A DNA stretch of 64,000 bases, taken from NCBI GenBank assembly GCA_020850735.1, contig JADZEE010000096.1:62001-126000 (forward strand). The letters are read 5' to 3'. Shown here one piece after another: positions 1 to 7,888 of the stretch (position 1 is its first letter; every line of letters begins with the position of its first letter). The position numbers and the translations under genes are program-made. The stretch comes from Gammaproteobacteria bacterium. GTDB taxonomy: Bacteria; Pseudomonadota; Gammaproteobacteria; JADZEE01. The notes beneath the pieces were generated by a model, which saw only the letters and a list, made by a program, of their open reading frames with translations, ran no database searches and was not told the DNA's origin.

Positions 1-1354
1 CGGCAAGACGAGCACCGTCATCCGCGTCCTCGCGGCCCTGCTCGCACAACCGGGGGCGCAGACCTTGCGCATCGCACTCGCCGCGCCCACCGGCAAGGCG
101 GCCAACCGGCTGCAGGAGGCGGTGCGGGCGGGACGTGAGCTGCTCGACGTGCCCGCGCACGTGCGCGCCGCCATCCCCGTCGATGCGGCGACGCTGCACC
201 GCCTGCTCGGTGCGCGCCCGCGTTCGGTGTATTTCCGCCACGATCGCGATCACCTGCTGCCGGTCGACGTACTGATCGTCGACGAGGCGTCGATGATCGA
301 TCTCGCGCTGACGGCGAAATTGCTGCGGGCGCTGCCCGCGCATGCGCGGCTGGTGTTGCTCGGCGACCGCGATCAGCTCGCTTCGGTCGAAGCCGGTGCC
401 GTCCTCGGCGAGATCTGCGCCGGGCGGAGCGCGTGGAGCGAGTCCCTGCGAGCGCGCCTCGAGCGCGTCGTCGGCGCGCCGCTGCCGCCGTCGGCGGTGT
501 CGGCGACGTCGCTCTCCGAATCGGTGGTGCTGCTCGAGCGCAGCTACCGCTTCGGCGACGACTCCGGCATCGGCCGCCTCGCGCGCTGCGTGAATGCGGC
601 CGACGCCGAGGGTGCGCTCGCGCTGCTGGGCGCCGGTGCCAGCGCCGATCTCGCCTGGGTGGCGCGAGATGACGGTTCGCTGGCGACGCGGATCGTGGCC
701 GGCTTCAGGGAGTACCTGGAATGCGTGCAGGCCGGTGCCGAGCCGCGGACGGTGTTCGCGGCCTTCGACCGTTTCCGGGTCCTGTGCGCCCACCGCCACG
801 GTCCCGCCGGCGCCGAAGCGATCAATGCGGCCAGCCTCGCGGCGCTGCAGGGGGCAGGGCTGGTCGATGCGCATGAGCCCTGGTACGCGGGCCGGCCGGT
901 GATGATCGGCGAGAACGATTACGAGCTCGGACTGTTCAACGGCGACGTCGGCGTCGTGCTCGCGGATCCGGCCGCGGGCGGGGAGCTGCGGGTGACCTTC
1001 GAATCGGCGCACGGACAGCTGCGCCGCCTCGCGCCGGCGCGCCTGCCCGCCCACGAGCCCGCGTTCGCGCTGACGGTGCACAAGGCGCAGGGCTCCGAGT
1101 TCGACGAGATCGTGCTGCTGCTGCCCCGCGCGCCGTCCCCGGTGCTCACCCGCGAGCTGCTCTACACCGCGATCACGCGCGCGCGCCGGCGGGTGGAGAT
1201 CCGGGCCGAGGAAGCGGTACTGCGCGCGGCGATCGCGCGGCGGGTGGAGCGTGTATCCGGGCTGCGGGATCGGCTCTGGCCAGCGGCGCCGCCCGGCGCC
1301 GTGGCCGGCGCGCCCAGGGCCGGCGACAGCGGACCGGCTCCCGGGCGCGCGTGA
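1..1354 (+). CDS. recD: Exodeoxyribonuclease V alpha subunit RecD, 5' end outside window
   Basis: RecD is the 5'-3' helicase subunit of RecBCD, acting in double-strand break repair. The reading frame is open from base 2 and begins inside the Walker A loop (GKTST), so the N-terminal part lies upstream of the window. Visible superfamily 1 helicase motifs are APTGKAA (motif Ia), VLIVDEASMIDL (Walker B), LLGDRDQLASVEAG (motif III), and near the end AFALTVHKAQGSEFDE and YTAITRARRRVEI (motifs V and VI). Genes recB and recC are presumably upstream. The stop is followed by about 270 bases with no clear gene. A decayed fragment resembling codons near base 855-955 occurs again at 10392-10490. Confidence 0.95.
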   Translation, partial: GKTSTVIRVLAALLAQPGAQTLRIALAAPTGKAANRLQEAVRAGRELLDVPAHVRAAIPVDAATLHRLLGARPRSVYFRHDRDHLLPVDVLIVDEASMIDLALTAKLLRALPAHARLVLLGDRDQLASVEAGAVLGEICAGRSAWSESLRARLERVVGAPLPPSAVSATSLSESVVLLERSYRFGDDSGIGRLARCVNAADAEGALALLGAGASADLAWVARDDGSLATRIVAGFREYLECVQAGAEPRTVFAAFDRFRVLCAHRHGPAGAEAINAASLAALQGAGLVDAHEPWYAGRPVMIGENDYELGLFNGDVGVVLADPAAGGELRVTFESAHGQLRRLAPARLPAHEPAFALTVHKAQGSEFDEIVLLLPRAPSPVLTRELLYTAITRARRRVEIRAEEAVLRAAIARRVERVSGLRDRLWPAAPPGAVAGAPRAGDSGPAPGRA

Positions 1355-1627
1355 TACGCTGCGTATGCGCGAGGGGAGCAACGTATCGTTCACGACCGCG
1401 CGGGGGACTTCGACCGGACAGGCAGTGAACAGGGCAATACCCAGAGGCAGGACCGAAGCGGCTTCGCCGAACCGGACGTTACCTCCCGGCAAGGCCTGCG
1501 CTCGTCGCGTACCGACCCGCCGGTTCACCGAGCGGCACACTGCGGGCGCGAGTCGTGCGCGTGACCTCCCACCGAACGCCCGCCCATCCCACACGCTCAC
1601 GGGTCGCCTCCCCGAGGGATCCCGGCC

Positions 1628-3073
1628 ATGGTGACCGGTAAGGCCCTGGAGCTGATCCGAGCCAGGGATCCGGAATTCCTGCGCGCGATCTTCAACCATC
1701 ACTTCCAACTGACCGGTCTGCTGGATGCGGACGGGCGCCTGCTGATGGTCAACGAGACGGCGCTCAAGCTCGTCGGTGCTACGGAAGCCGACGTGCTCAA
1801 CCGGTATTTCTGGGAGACACCCTGGTGGGCCCACTCCAAACCGCTGCAGGCGCGATTGCGAGCAGCGATGAAGAGGGCGGCGGCTGGTGAGTTCGTCCGC
1901 TTCGAGGCCGATCACCCCGACGCCGGGGGCGGCAGCAGGATCGTCGATTTTTCCCTCAGTCCGCTGCGGGATGACCACGGCCGAGTCAGGTACCTGATCC
2001 CGGAAGCGCGGGACATCACCGATCTCAAGCGTACCGAGCGCGCGTTGCAGCGGGCACTGGCCGAGCTGAAAGACCTGAAGGAAAAGCTCCAGGAGGAGAA
2101 CATCTACCTGAAGGAACAGATACGGCTGGAGCAGGACCTGGGTGGCATGGTCGGCCGCAGCCCGGCATTGCAAACGGTGCTCGACCAGGCCGAGCAGGTC
2201 GCACGCACGGACGCGACGGTGCTGATCCTGGGTGAAACGGGGACAGGCAAGGAGCTGATCGCGCGCGCCATCCACGAGCGCGGCAGCCGGCGCGACGGCC
2301 CGCTGGTGCGGGTCAACTGTGCGGCCCTGCCCGCCAGTCTGATGGAGAGCGAGCTGTTCGGCCACGAAAAGGGTGCGTTCACCGGCGCGGTGAACAGAAA
2401 GCCGGGACGCTTCGAGCTGGCCGATGGCGGTACGCTTTTCCTGGACGAGATCGGCGATCTGCCCGTCGATCTGCAGGCGAAGCTGCTGCGCGTGCTCCAG
2501 GAGTACTGTTTCGAACGCGTCGGCGGCTCGCAAACGATCAGCGTGAACATCCGCATCATCACGGCGACCAACCGCAATCTGGAAAAGCTGGTCGCGGACG
2601 AGCGGTTTCGCCAGGATCTGTATTACCGACTGAACGTTTTCCGCATCGAGTGTCCGGCATTGCGGGAACGCCGGGAGGACATTCCTGCCCTGGTGCGGTA
2701 CTTCATCGAACGGCACGGCGCGAAGATCGGCAAGCACATCGACAAGGTCCCGGCCCGGGTCATGAGCAGGCTGCAGGCCTACCACTGGCCCGGCAACATA
2801 CGCGAGCTGCAGAACATCATCGAACGCGCCCTGATCGTCAGCCGTGACAACGTGCTCGAGCTGGGCGACTGGTTCGCCCCGGGCGCGGGCCCCGGCGAGG
2901 AGTCGGACGTACGCAGGCTGCGGGAGGTCGAGAAGCAGCACATCTGCAAGGCGCTGGAGCTCACTGGCTGGCGGGTGAGCGGGGCCGGCGGCGCCGCCGA
3001 GCGCCTTGGGCTCAAGCCGACCACGCTCGAGGCACGGATGAAGAAGCTGGGGATCAAACGTGCGAGCGCATGA
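1628..3073 (+). CDS. PAS-domain sigma-54-dependent transcriptional activator
   Basis: This 481-residue enhancer-binding protein activates RNA polymerase carrying sigma-54. An N-terminal PAS sensor (about residues 15-130) is followed by a short coiled-coil linker (about 134-165). The AAA+ domain has Walker A GETGTGKE (202-209), the sigma-54 contact loop GAFTGA (249-254) and Walker [10 protein letters not shown] (269-277). A Fis-type HTH closes the protein (about 445-478). A Shine-Dalgarno-like GAGGGA precedes the ATG. It lacks the V4R domain of DmpR/XylR-type aromatic sensors, so its effector cannot be guessed from domain type. A sigma-54-like promoter and paired upstream repeats lie just downstream, before the QueG-like gene, making that operon the likely target. 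Confidence 0.93.
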   Translation: MVTGKALELIRARDPEFLRAIFNHHFQLTGLLDADGRLLMVNETALKLVGATEADVLNRYFWETPWWAHSKPLQARLRAAMKRAAAGEFVRFEADHPDAGGGSRIVDFSLSPLRDDHGRVRYLIPEARDITDLKRTERALQRALAELKDLKEKLQEENIYLKEQIRLEQDLGGMVGRSPALQTVLDQAEQVARTDATVLILGETGTGKELIARAIHERGSRRDGPLVRVNCAALPASLMESELFGHEKGAFTGAVNRKPGRFELADGGTLFLDEIGDLPVDLQAKLLRVLQEYCFERVGGSQTISVNIRIITATNRNLEKLVADERFRQDLYYRLNVFRIECPALRERREDIPALVRYFIERHGAKIGKHIDKVPARVMSRLQAYHWPGNIRELQNIIERALIVSRDNVLELGDWFAPGAGPGEESDVRRLREVEKQHICKALELTGWRVSGAGGAAERLGLKPTTLEARMKKLGIKRASA

Positions 3074-3075
3074 GT

Positions 3076-3106
3076 CCCAATATTTTCGGAATTCCCCAAT
3101 ATTTCG
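3076..3106. promoter_or_regulatory. Paired direct repeat, candidate enhancer (UAS) for the sigma-54 activator
   Basis: The motif CCCAATATTT occurs at 3076-3085 and again at 3095-3104, a 19-base period or roughly two helical turns. It is AT-rich against a GC-rich background and lies about 115-145 bases upstream of the sigma-54-like promoter at 3220. That spacing is normal for enhancer-binding protein sites. Binding by the product of the preceding gene is inferred. Confidence 0.5.
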
Positions 3107-3219
3107 TGATTTCCAGGCTCATCTCTGTTCCGACCTGGCCGTTCGCCATTCCCGGCCACGCAGGTAAACATTCTCTTTAAACAGTCACTTGGGCATCGGC
3201 CTGGGTGGCAGTGCCGTCC

Positions 3220-3235
3220 TGGCACGGCTCTTGAA
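3220..3235 (+). promoter_or_regulatory. Sigma-54-type -24/-12 promoter
   Basis: TGGCACGGCTCTTGAA closely matches the sigma-54 consensus (TGGCAC, one purine, four bases, TTGCW). The invariant -24 GG is present, but the -12 GC is GA. Initiation would fall near 3247, about 60 bases before the QueG-like start codon. The adjacent sigma-54 activator gene makes function plausible, while the -12 mismatch lowers certainty. Confidence 0.55.
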
Positions 3236-3308
3236 GCGGACCTGCTCGAGCCTTTCCCGGCCCCGTACCGTGCGCGCGGCGCGTCACGCCAACCACCGAG
3301 TTGCGGTC

Positions 3309-4178
3309 ATGAGCGTCGAACAGCAACAGGCCCAAACACCGAACGCCGAGGCGGATATCAAGAACCGGGCGCTCGCCTTGGGCGCCAAGGCCGTCGGCAT
3401 CGCCTCGGTCGAGGCCATCAATGAGTACGCGCCCGGCGGTTACCGCCCGGACGATCTGCTCCGGGGCGCCAGGAGCGTGGTCGTGATCGGCGGGGGCGAG
3501 CCCACCGCCGGCGCCTGGCGCGCGGACTCGCACCGGGTGCTGGCGAGCGTCGGCTACAGCCGTAACGCCGCGGCGTCCGCCGCGCGCAGCCTCGCAAACT
3601 ACGTCGAGGATCGCTACCGCTACTACGCCATGCCGATCCCGACCGGCAACAAAGTCGGCCATTACCCCTACATCAGCCTGAAGCTGTGCGCCGAGCAGGC
3701 GGGGCTGGGCACCCGCTCGCTGGCCGGTGGCATCGTCCTGCATCCGGAGCACGGCCTGCTGTACTACAACGGTTTCGTCACGACCATGCCGCTGACGGCC
3801 GATGGGCCGCTGCCCGAGCCGGTGTGCCCGGCGCCGTCCTGTGTCGCGATGTGGGAGGAGTTGGGCACGGTGCCCTGTCTTGCGTCATGTCCCGACTGTT
3901 TGAGCGGGGAACTGAGCAATGGCCGCATCCACGCGTTGCGATACCGGCAGGACCGCTGCTATGCGCGGGCGCAGACGACCTCGACCGATGCGTTCCAGAA
4001 GCTCCTGGTGGAAGCGGTGAACGAACCCGACGCCGAACGCCGCAAGGCGATTCTGTTCGGCAGCCACTTCAGCCGTACTGTGCGCAGCATGGCGTACTCC
4101 AGCGAACTTTCCGCCCAGTGTTTCAACTGCATGCTCAAGTGCCCGTTCAATCTCAAGCGGCTCAAGGGTATGCGCTGA
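3309..4178 (+). CDS. QueG-like iron-sulfur protein
   Basis: This 289-residue protein resembles epoxyqueuosine reductase (QueG) and corrinoid-linked reductases. The N-terminal region (IKNRALALGAKAVGIASV, then a RGARSVVVIGG strand) matches the QueG-type fold. The cysteines are arranged unusually: CPAPSC, CLASCPDC and, near the C terminus, CFNCMLKCP. They could hold one or two 4Fe-4S clusters. ATG 3309 is chosen because the upstream extension is low-complexity and overlaps the promoter. It is the first gene of the operon with the small HTH-like gene and the PEP-domain protein. It is shorter than full-length QueG, so tRNA modification is unlikely. An electron-transfer or activating role for the neighbouring enzyme is only an inference. 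Confidence 0.7.
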   Translation: MSVEQQQAQTPNAEADIKNRALALGAKAVGIASVEAINEYAPGGYRPDDLLRGARSVVVIGGGEPTAGAWRADSHRVLASVGYSRNAAASAARSLANYVEDRYRYYAMPIPTGNKVGHYPYISLKLCAEQAGLGTRSLAGGIVLHPEHGLLYYNGFVTTMPLTADGPLPEPVCPAPSCVAMWEELGTVPCLASCPDCLSGELSNGRIHALRYRQDRCYARAQTTSTDAFQKLLVEAVNEPDAERRKAILFGSHFSRTVRSMAYSSELSAQCFNCMLKCPFNLKRLKGMR

Positions 4179-4196
4179 TCCGCGGGGACGCCGGCA

Positions 4197-4451
4197 ATGT
4201 CTAGATTCGTATCCATGGACCTGTACCACCGCTACAAGGACGAAGTCTGGCGCCTGACCAACGCGCAGCAGCAGACGGACGCCGCAGGTCTGCAACGCGG
4301 TTTGTCGGAGCAGGAGATCGCGGACCGTCTGGGACTCGCGGTCGAGGACGTCCTCGAGATCCGCTGCATCGTCGAACACGAGATGACCCCGTTGCAGGAA
4401 CACCTGGACGCCGACGACACCAAGGAGAGCCGGTTCAGGCGCCGGCGCTGA
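4197..4451 (+). CDS. Small HTH-like protein
   Basis: This 84-residue protein sits between the QueG-like gene (18-base gap) and the PEP-domain gene (43-base gap). Residues about 37-60 (LSEQEIADRLGLAVEDVLEIR) read as a helix-turn-helix. The C terminus is charged and ends in four arginines. A second ATG at 4215 would shorten it by six residues. Its placement inside the operon suggests a role tied to it, either regulatory or structural. I do not recognise a named family. Confidence 0.6.
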   Translation: MSRFVSMDLYHRYKDEVWRLTNAQQQTDAAGLQRGLSEQEIADRLGLAVEDVLEIRCIVEHEMTPLQEHLDADDTKESRFRRRR

Positions 4452-4494
4452 CCGCGTGCGTCGCCCGGACCCGCCGCGGACAACGGAGAACGTC

Positions 4495-6339
4495 ATGTCG
4501 AATTCCACGGTTCGGTTTCCGAATCCGCACGAGCTGGATCGCATTCCCGGTACCGAAGGCTGGCAGCGGATGTATGCGTACCAGCAACAGTTCGTCACCG
4601 ACGACCCGGTGCGCAAGGCCTACGAGGAAGAGTCGTTCTGGTTTCAGAACAGCATGCACTGGCCCGACCCGATGCTGCCGTTCGACAATATCTTCTTCGA
4701 ATCCGCCTTTTTCAGCCTGTCCCAGTACAACACACGTATCTTCGTGTTGCCGCCGGTGCGCGGCATCGACACGCGGATCGTCAACGGCTATGTCTACCTC
4801 GCCCCGGTTGCGGTGCAGAATCCGGTGGAGATCCGGGAGCGCGTCCGTCATTTCCTGGAGCGGGGCGGCTACTACTACGAGCACTGGCACGAGATAGAGG
4901 CGAAGTGGGAGCGGAAGATGCGGGGCTTGATTGCCGAGCTCGAGGCGATCGGGATCCCCGCCCTGCCCGCGATTGACGACAAACGGATCGTCACCGATGC
5001 CATCGGCGAATCGACGGGCTACCGGCTGATCAAGGCCTACGACACGCTGCTCGATCTGGCGGTCCGCTGCTGGCAGTACCACTTCGAGATGCTGAACCTC
5101 GGCTACGCGGCCTACGTCACGTTCATGGAGCACTGCCAGAATCTGTGGCCGAACATCCCCACGCAGCGCGTGACGCAAATGGTCGCCGGCATCGATGTCG
5201 TGCTGTTCAGGCCCGACGAGGAGCTGAAAAAGCTCGCCCGCAAGGCGGTCGATCTCGGCGTCGCCGAGGCCGTGAGGTTCAGCCCCAGGTTCACGGAGGT
5301 GAGGCAGGGGCTGGAGCGGTCCGCCGCCGGCCGCCAATGGCTGCAGGCCTGGGAGGCAGCCCGTTATCCGTGGTTCCACATCTCGACCGGCACGGGCTTC
5401 TATCACTATCACAAGAGCTGGAACGACGATCTGGACGTTCCCCTGTCCTCGGTCTGCATCTACATCGACAGGATCCTGCGTGGCGAATCGATTGAACGGC
5501 GCCTGGACGACGTGGCCCGGGAGCGCGACCGCATCATCGACGAATACCGGTGCCTGATCGAGGATCCGGACCAGCGTCACGCCTTCGACCAGTTGCGCCA
5601 GATCGCGGCAACGGTCTTCCCCTTCGTGGAGAACCACCAGTTCTACGTCGAGCACTGGTTCCACTCGGTGTTCTGGAACAAGATACGCGAGGTCGCAGCG
5701 CTGCTGGTGGAGCACGGCTTCATCGCCGAGGTCGAGGACGTGTGGTACCTCAAACGTGCCGAGATCAAGGATGCGCTCTGGGACCTGGTCAATGCCTGGG
5801 CCAGCGGCGTCACGCCGCGGGGGCCCGGGGTGTGGCCGCAGGAGATCGAGTGGCGCCAGGGCGTGCTGGCGAAGTTCCGCGAGTGGTCTGCGCCACCGGC
5901 GCTCGGCGTGGCACCGGAGATCATCCAGGAGCCGCTGACGGTCCTGCTGTGGGGCGTCACCAACGACTCCTTGCAGAACTGGGCGGCTGCCCAGGCGCTG
6001 GAGACGGGCGCGGGCCACAGGAAATTCAAGGGGTTCCCGGGCAGCCCGGGAACTGTCGAGGGACGCGCCCGCGTGTGCCGGTCGATCGCGGAGATCGCGC
6101 AGCTCGAAGAAGGTGAGATCCTGGTCGCGCAGACGACCTCGCCATCCTGGGCGCCGGTGTTCAACAAGATCAGGGCCTGTGTCACCGACGTGGGCGGTGC
6201 CATGTCGCACGCCGCCATCGTCTGCCGCGAGTACGGATTGCCTGCGGTCGTGGGTACCGGTTGCGCCACCCGCGTGGTGAAAACGGGTGAGAAGATCCGC
6301 GTCTGTGGCACCACCGGCCAGATCAGCGTGGTCGATTGA
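4495..6339 (+). CDS. PEP-utilising-domain enzyme, phenylphosphate synthase alpha-like
   Basis: At 614 residues (about 70 kDa) this matches the size and layout of the phenylphosphate synthase alpha subunit (PpsA of Thauera aromatica). That subunit carries a transient phosphohistidine and transfers phosphate to a phenol. The C-terminal swivelling domain is clear: GSPGTVEGRARV, then GGAMSHAAIVCREYG with the phosphorylatable histidine at residue 572, then LPAVVGTG. The long N-terminal part is rich in Trp, Tyr and His and would hold the acceptor substrate. No ATP-grasp partner (PpsB-like) is present in the window, so the phosphate donor must come from elsewhere or the enzyme works differently. ATG 4495 has CGGAGAA upstream. 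Confidence 0.7.
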   Translation: MSNSTVRFPNPHELDRIPGTEGWQRMYAYQQQFVTDDPVRKAYEEESFWFQNSMHWPDPMLPFDNIFFESAFFSLSQYNTRIFVLPPVRGIDTRIVNGYVYLAPVAVQNPVEIRERVRHFLERGGYYYEHWHEIEAKWERKMRGLIAELEAIGIPALPAIDDKRIVTDAIGESTGYRLIKAYDTLLDLAVRCWQYHFEMLNLGYAAYVTFMEHCQNLWPNIPTQRVTQMVAGIDVVLFRPDEELKKLARKAVDLGVAEAVRFSPRFTEVRQGLERSAAGRQWLQAWEAARYPWFHISTGTGFYHYHKSWNDDLDVPLSSVCIYIDRILRGESIERRLDDVARERDRIIDEYRCLIEDPDQRHAFDQLRQIAATVFPFVENHQFYVEHWFHSVFWNKIREVAALLVEHGFIAEVEDVWYLKRAEIKDALWDLVNAWASGVTPRGPGVWPQEIEWRQGVLAKFREWSAPPALGVAPEIIQEPLTVLLWGVTNDSLQNWAAAQALETGAGHRKFKGFPGSPGTVEGRARVCRSIAEIAQLEEGEILVAQTTSPSWAPVFNKIRACVTDVGGAMSHAAIVCREYGLPAVVGTGCATRVVKTGEKIRVCGTTGQISVVD

Positions 6340-6354
6340 CGCTCGTCTTCGCTT

Positions 6355-6408
6355 CATCCCGGCCGCGTCGTAACCGTCGCGTCGCAATAACTTGCCCGGA
6401 AGACCTTG
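6355..6408. repeat. 54-bp direct repeat, copy A
   Basis: This segment, beginning CATCCCGGCC and ending AAGACCTTG, is identical base for base to 10535-10588. It starts 15 bases after the stop of the PEP-domain gene. The two copies are 4180 bases apart and enclose the LuxR regulator and TonB receptor. It does not resemble a tRNA end, and no recombinase gene is nearby. Confidence 0.9.
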
Positions 6409-6491
6409 CGCACCTGGGCGGCCCTCGTCTGCTCCCAGGCGGCCTTTGATCGGTCCGCGAACCGCACTGCGCCGCAGCGGTGTGCGGCGGA

Positions 6492-7604
6492 TCAGTGCTC
6501 GCGCGTGAGCTGTGAGACCAGGCTGGTGCGGTTGTGCACGTCGACCTTGGTGTAGATCGAGCGCAGATGGTTCTCGACGGTGCGCGCGCTGATGCCGAGG
6601 GTGTCGGCGATCCGGGCGTTGGTGAGGCCCAGACTCACCAGCTCGACGATCTGCACTTCCCGGCGGCTCAATCCGTAGCGGCGTAGATACTGCGGCTGCA
6701 ATACCGGCTGCGGCCGCGGGTCGACGTAGACCAGAAACCGCAGTGCGCCAGGGGCCGGTCGGTGGGCGCGGACGCTGCCGTAGATTTCGGCGCCGCCCAC
6801 ACGGGTCCGGAATCCGGCGCTGAATTCGGGCCGCTCGGCGCCGTCGCGGGTCATCTGCTCGCGCAGGCGCCGGCAGCATGCGCCGATCTCGCCGGGGATC
6901 GCCGCGTGAACCGGCTCGCCATCGGCGGGCAGCTGCAGCAGCGCCACCGCGGACTCGTTCGCCACCAGGACACGGTCCTTCTCGTCGAGCATGAACACCG
7001 CCGCGCAGCGCAGGTCCTGGGCCAGGATATCGACGACCTGCTGGCGCGCAGCGAGTCCCTCGAGCAGATCCACCTTTTCGACTGCGGCCGCCAGATGCGG
7101 CAGCACGAGGTTCATCTTCAGTACATCTTCGCCGGAGAACGGTCGCGCCTGCGGCGGGCGGTGCAGTCCCATGAGCGCCGTCAGCCGGGAGCGCTGCATC
7201 ACGCCGGAGACCATGATGTGGTGTACCGACTGCGGCTGCAGGAAGTCGCAATAGAAGGCGGTGCGGACATAGTCCCGATTGCGCACGATGTTGGAAGAGA
7301 TCACGACGCGCTCGCCGCCCGATCGTATGTGGCGCAGGAAATGGTCGACGAACGGATCGGTGTGCTGATAATTCTGGCACCAGAGTGCCGGCGCGTCTGC
7401 GGGTACGCCGCGCGAGAAGCCGTCGCGGAAGCGCTCGCCCTGCGCATGCTCGTCGAAGTGGAAGAATACGGCGCTCGGCGCGGCGAACGCATCCTCGATC
7501 CGGCGCAGCAGCTCGTCCCTGAGCTCGAGCGGCGTCCTGCACTCCAGCGCCACCCCGCCGAGGGCGCGGATGTCATCCAGATCTCGCAGCCTGAGGTTGG
7601 TCAT
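6492..7604 (-). CDS. LuxR-family HTH transcriptional regulator
   Basis: This 370-residue regulator has a C-terminal LuxR/FixJ-type HTH (about residues 308-365: LSRREVQIVELVSLGLTNA, then IADTLGISARTVENHLRSI). The roughly 300-residue N-terminal region looks like a sensor, with a short PAS-like stretch around VFMLDEKDRVLVANESAVALL. There is no receiver aspartate pattern, so it is not an obvious two-component regulator. It is divergent from the TonB-dependent receptor, with about 285 bases between the two starts. Control of that receptor is the simplest inference. It lies inside the 54-bp repeat bracket. Confidence 0.85.
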   Translation of the reverse strand: MTNLRLRDLDDIRALGGVALECRTPLELRDELLRRIEDAFAAPSAVFFHFDEHAQGERFRDGFSRGVPADAPALWCQNYQHTDPFVDHFLRHIRSGGERVVISSNIVRNRDYVRTAFYCDFLQPQSVHHIMVSGVMQRSRLTALMGLHRPPQARPFSGEDVLKMNLVLPHLAAAVEKVDLLEGLAARQQVVDILAQDLRCAAVFMLDEKDRVLVANESAVALLQLPADGEPVHAAIPGEIGACCRRLREQMTRDGAERPEFSAGFRTRVGGAEIYGSVRAHRPAPGALRFLVYVDPRPQPVLQPQYLRRYGLSRREVQIVELVSLGLTNARIADTLGISARTVENHLRSIYTKVDVHNRTSLVSQLTREH

Positions 7605-7888
7605 TCACGCCCTCGCCGATCACCGCTGGCCGACCAATCAACATGTGAAAGCAACGCCGTCGTTACCACCGCCACGGGCGCCTGTGCCGGCGTCGCGCTA
7701 GGTAATTCCCGCTATTTCCGGCCCGTGTCGTCACGCGCAAGATCGTGCGCTACAAGGGATTCTAGCCTGCGCAGGCGGCGTGCGGAAGCGCGTCAAAGCC
7801 CCGAGCGGCGCCGATCCACAGAGCATCGGTGTCGCGGTACGGCAACAACCCGGGGTACGCCCGGATAATTACGAGTGGGGGAATGTTC

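Noticed and set aside
1251..1634. Frame of 127 codons between recD and the sigma-54 activator
   Set aside because: It begins inside recD, is arginine- and proline-rich, and has no motif or ribosome-binding site.
6355..6408. Phage or island attachment site at a tRNA
   Set aside because: The 54-bp repeat looks like an att duplication, but no tRNA end or integrase is present, so only the repeat itself is reported.
4435..7542. Minus-strand frame of 1035 codons
   Set aside because: It is antisense to the PEP-domain gene and out of frame with the LuxR gene. Its translation has no recognisable domain, and the genes on the correct frames carry clear motifs.
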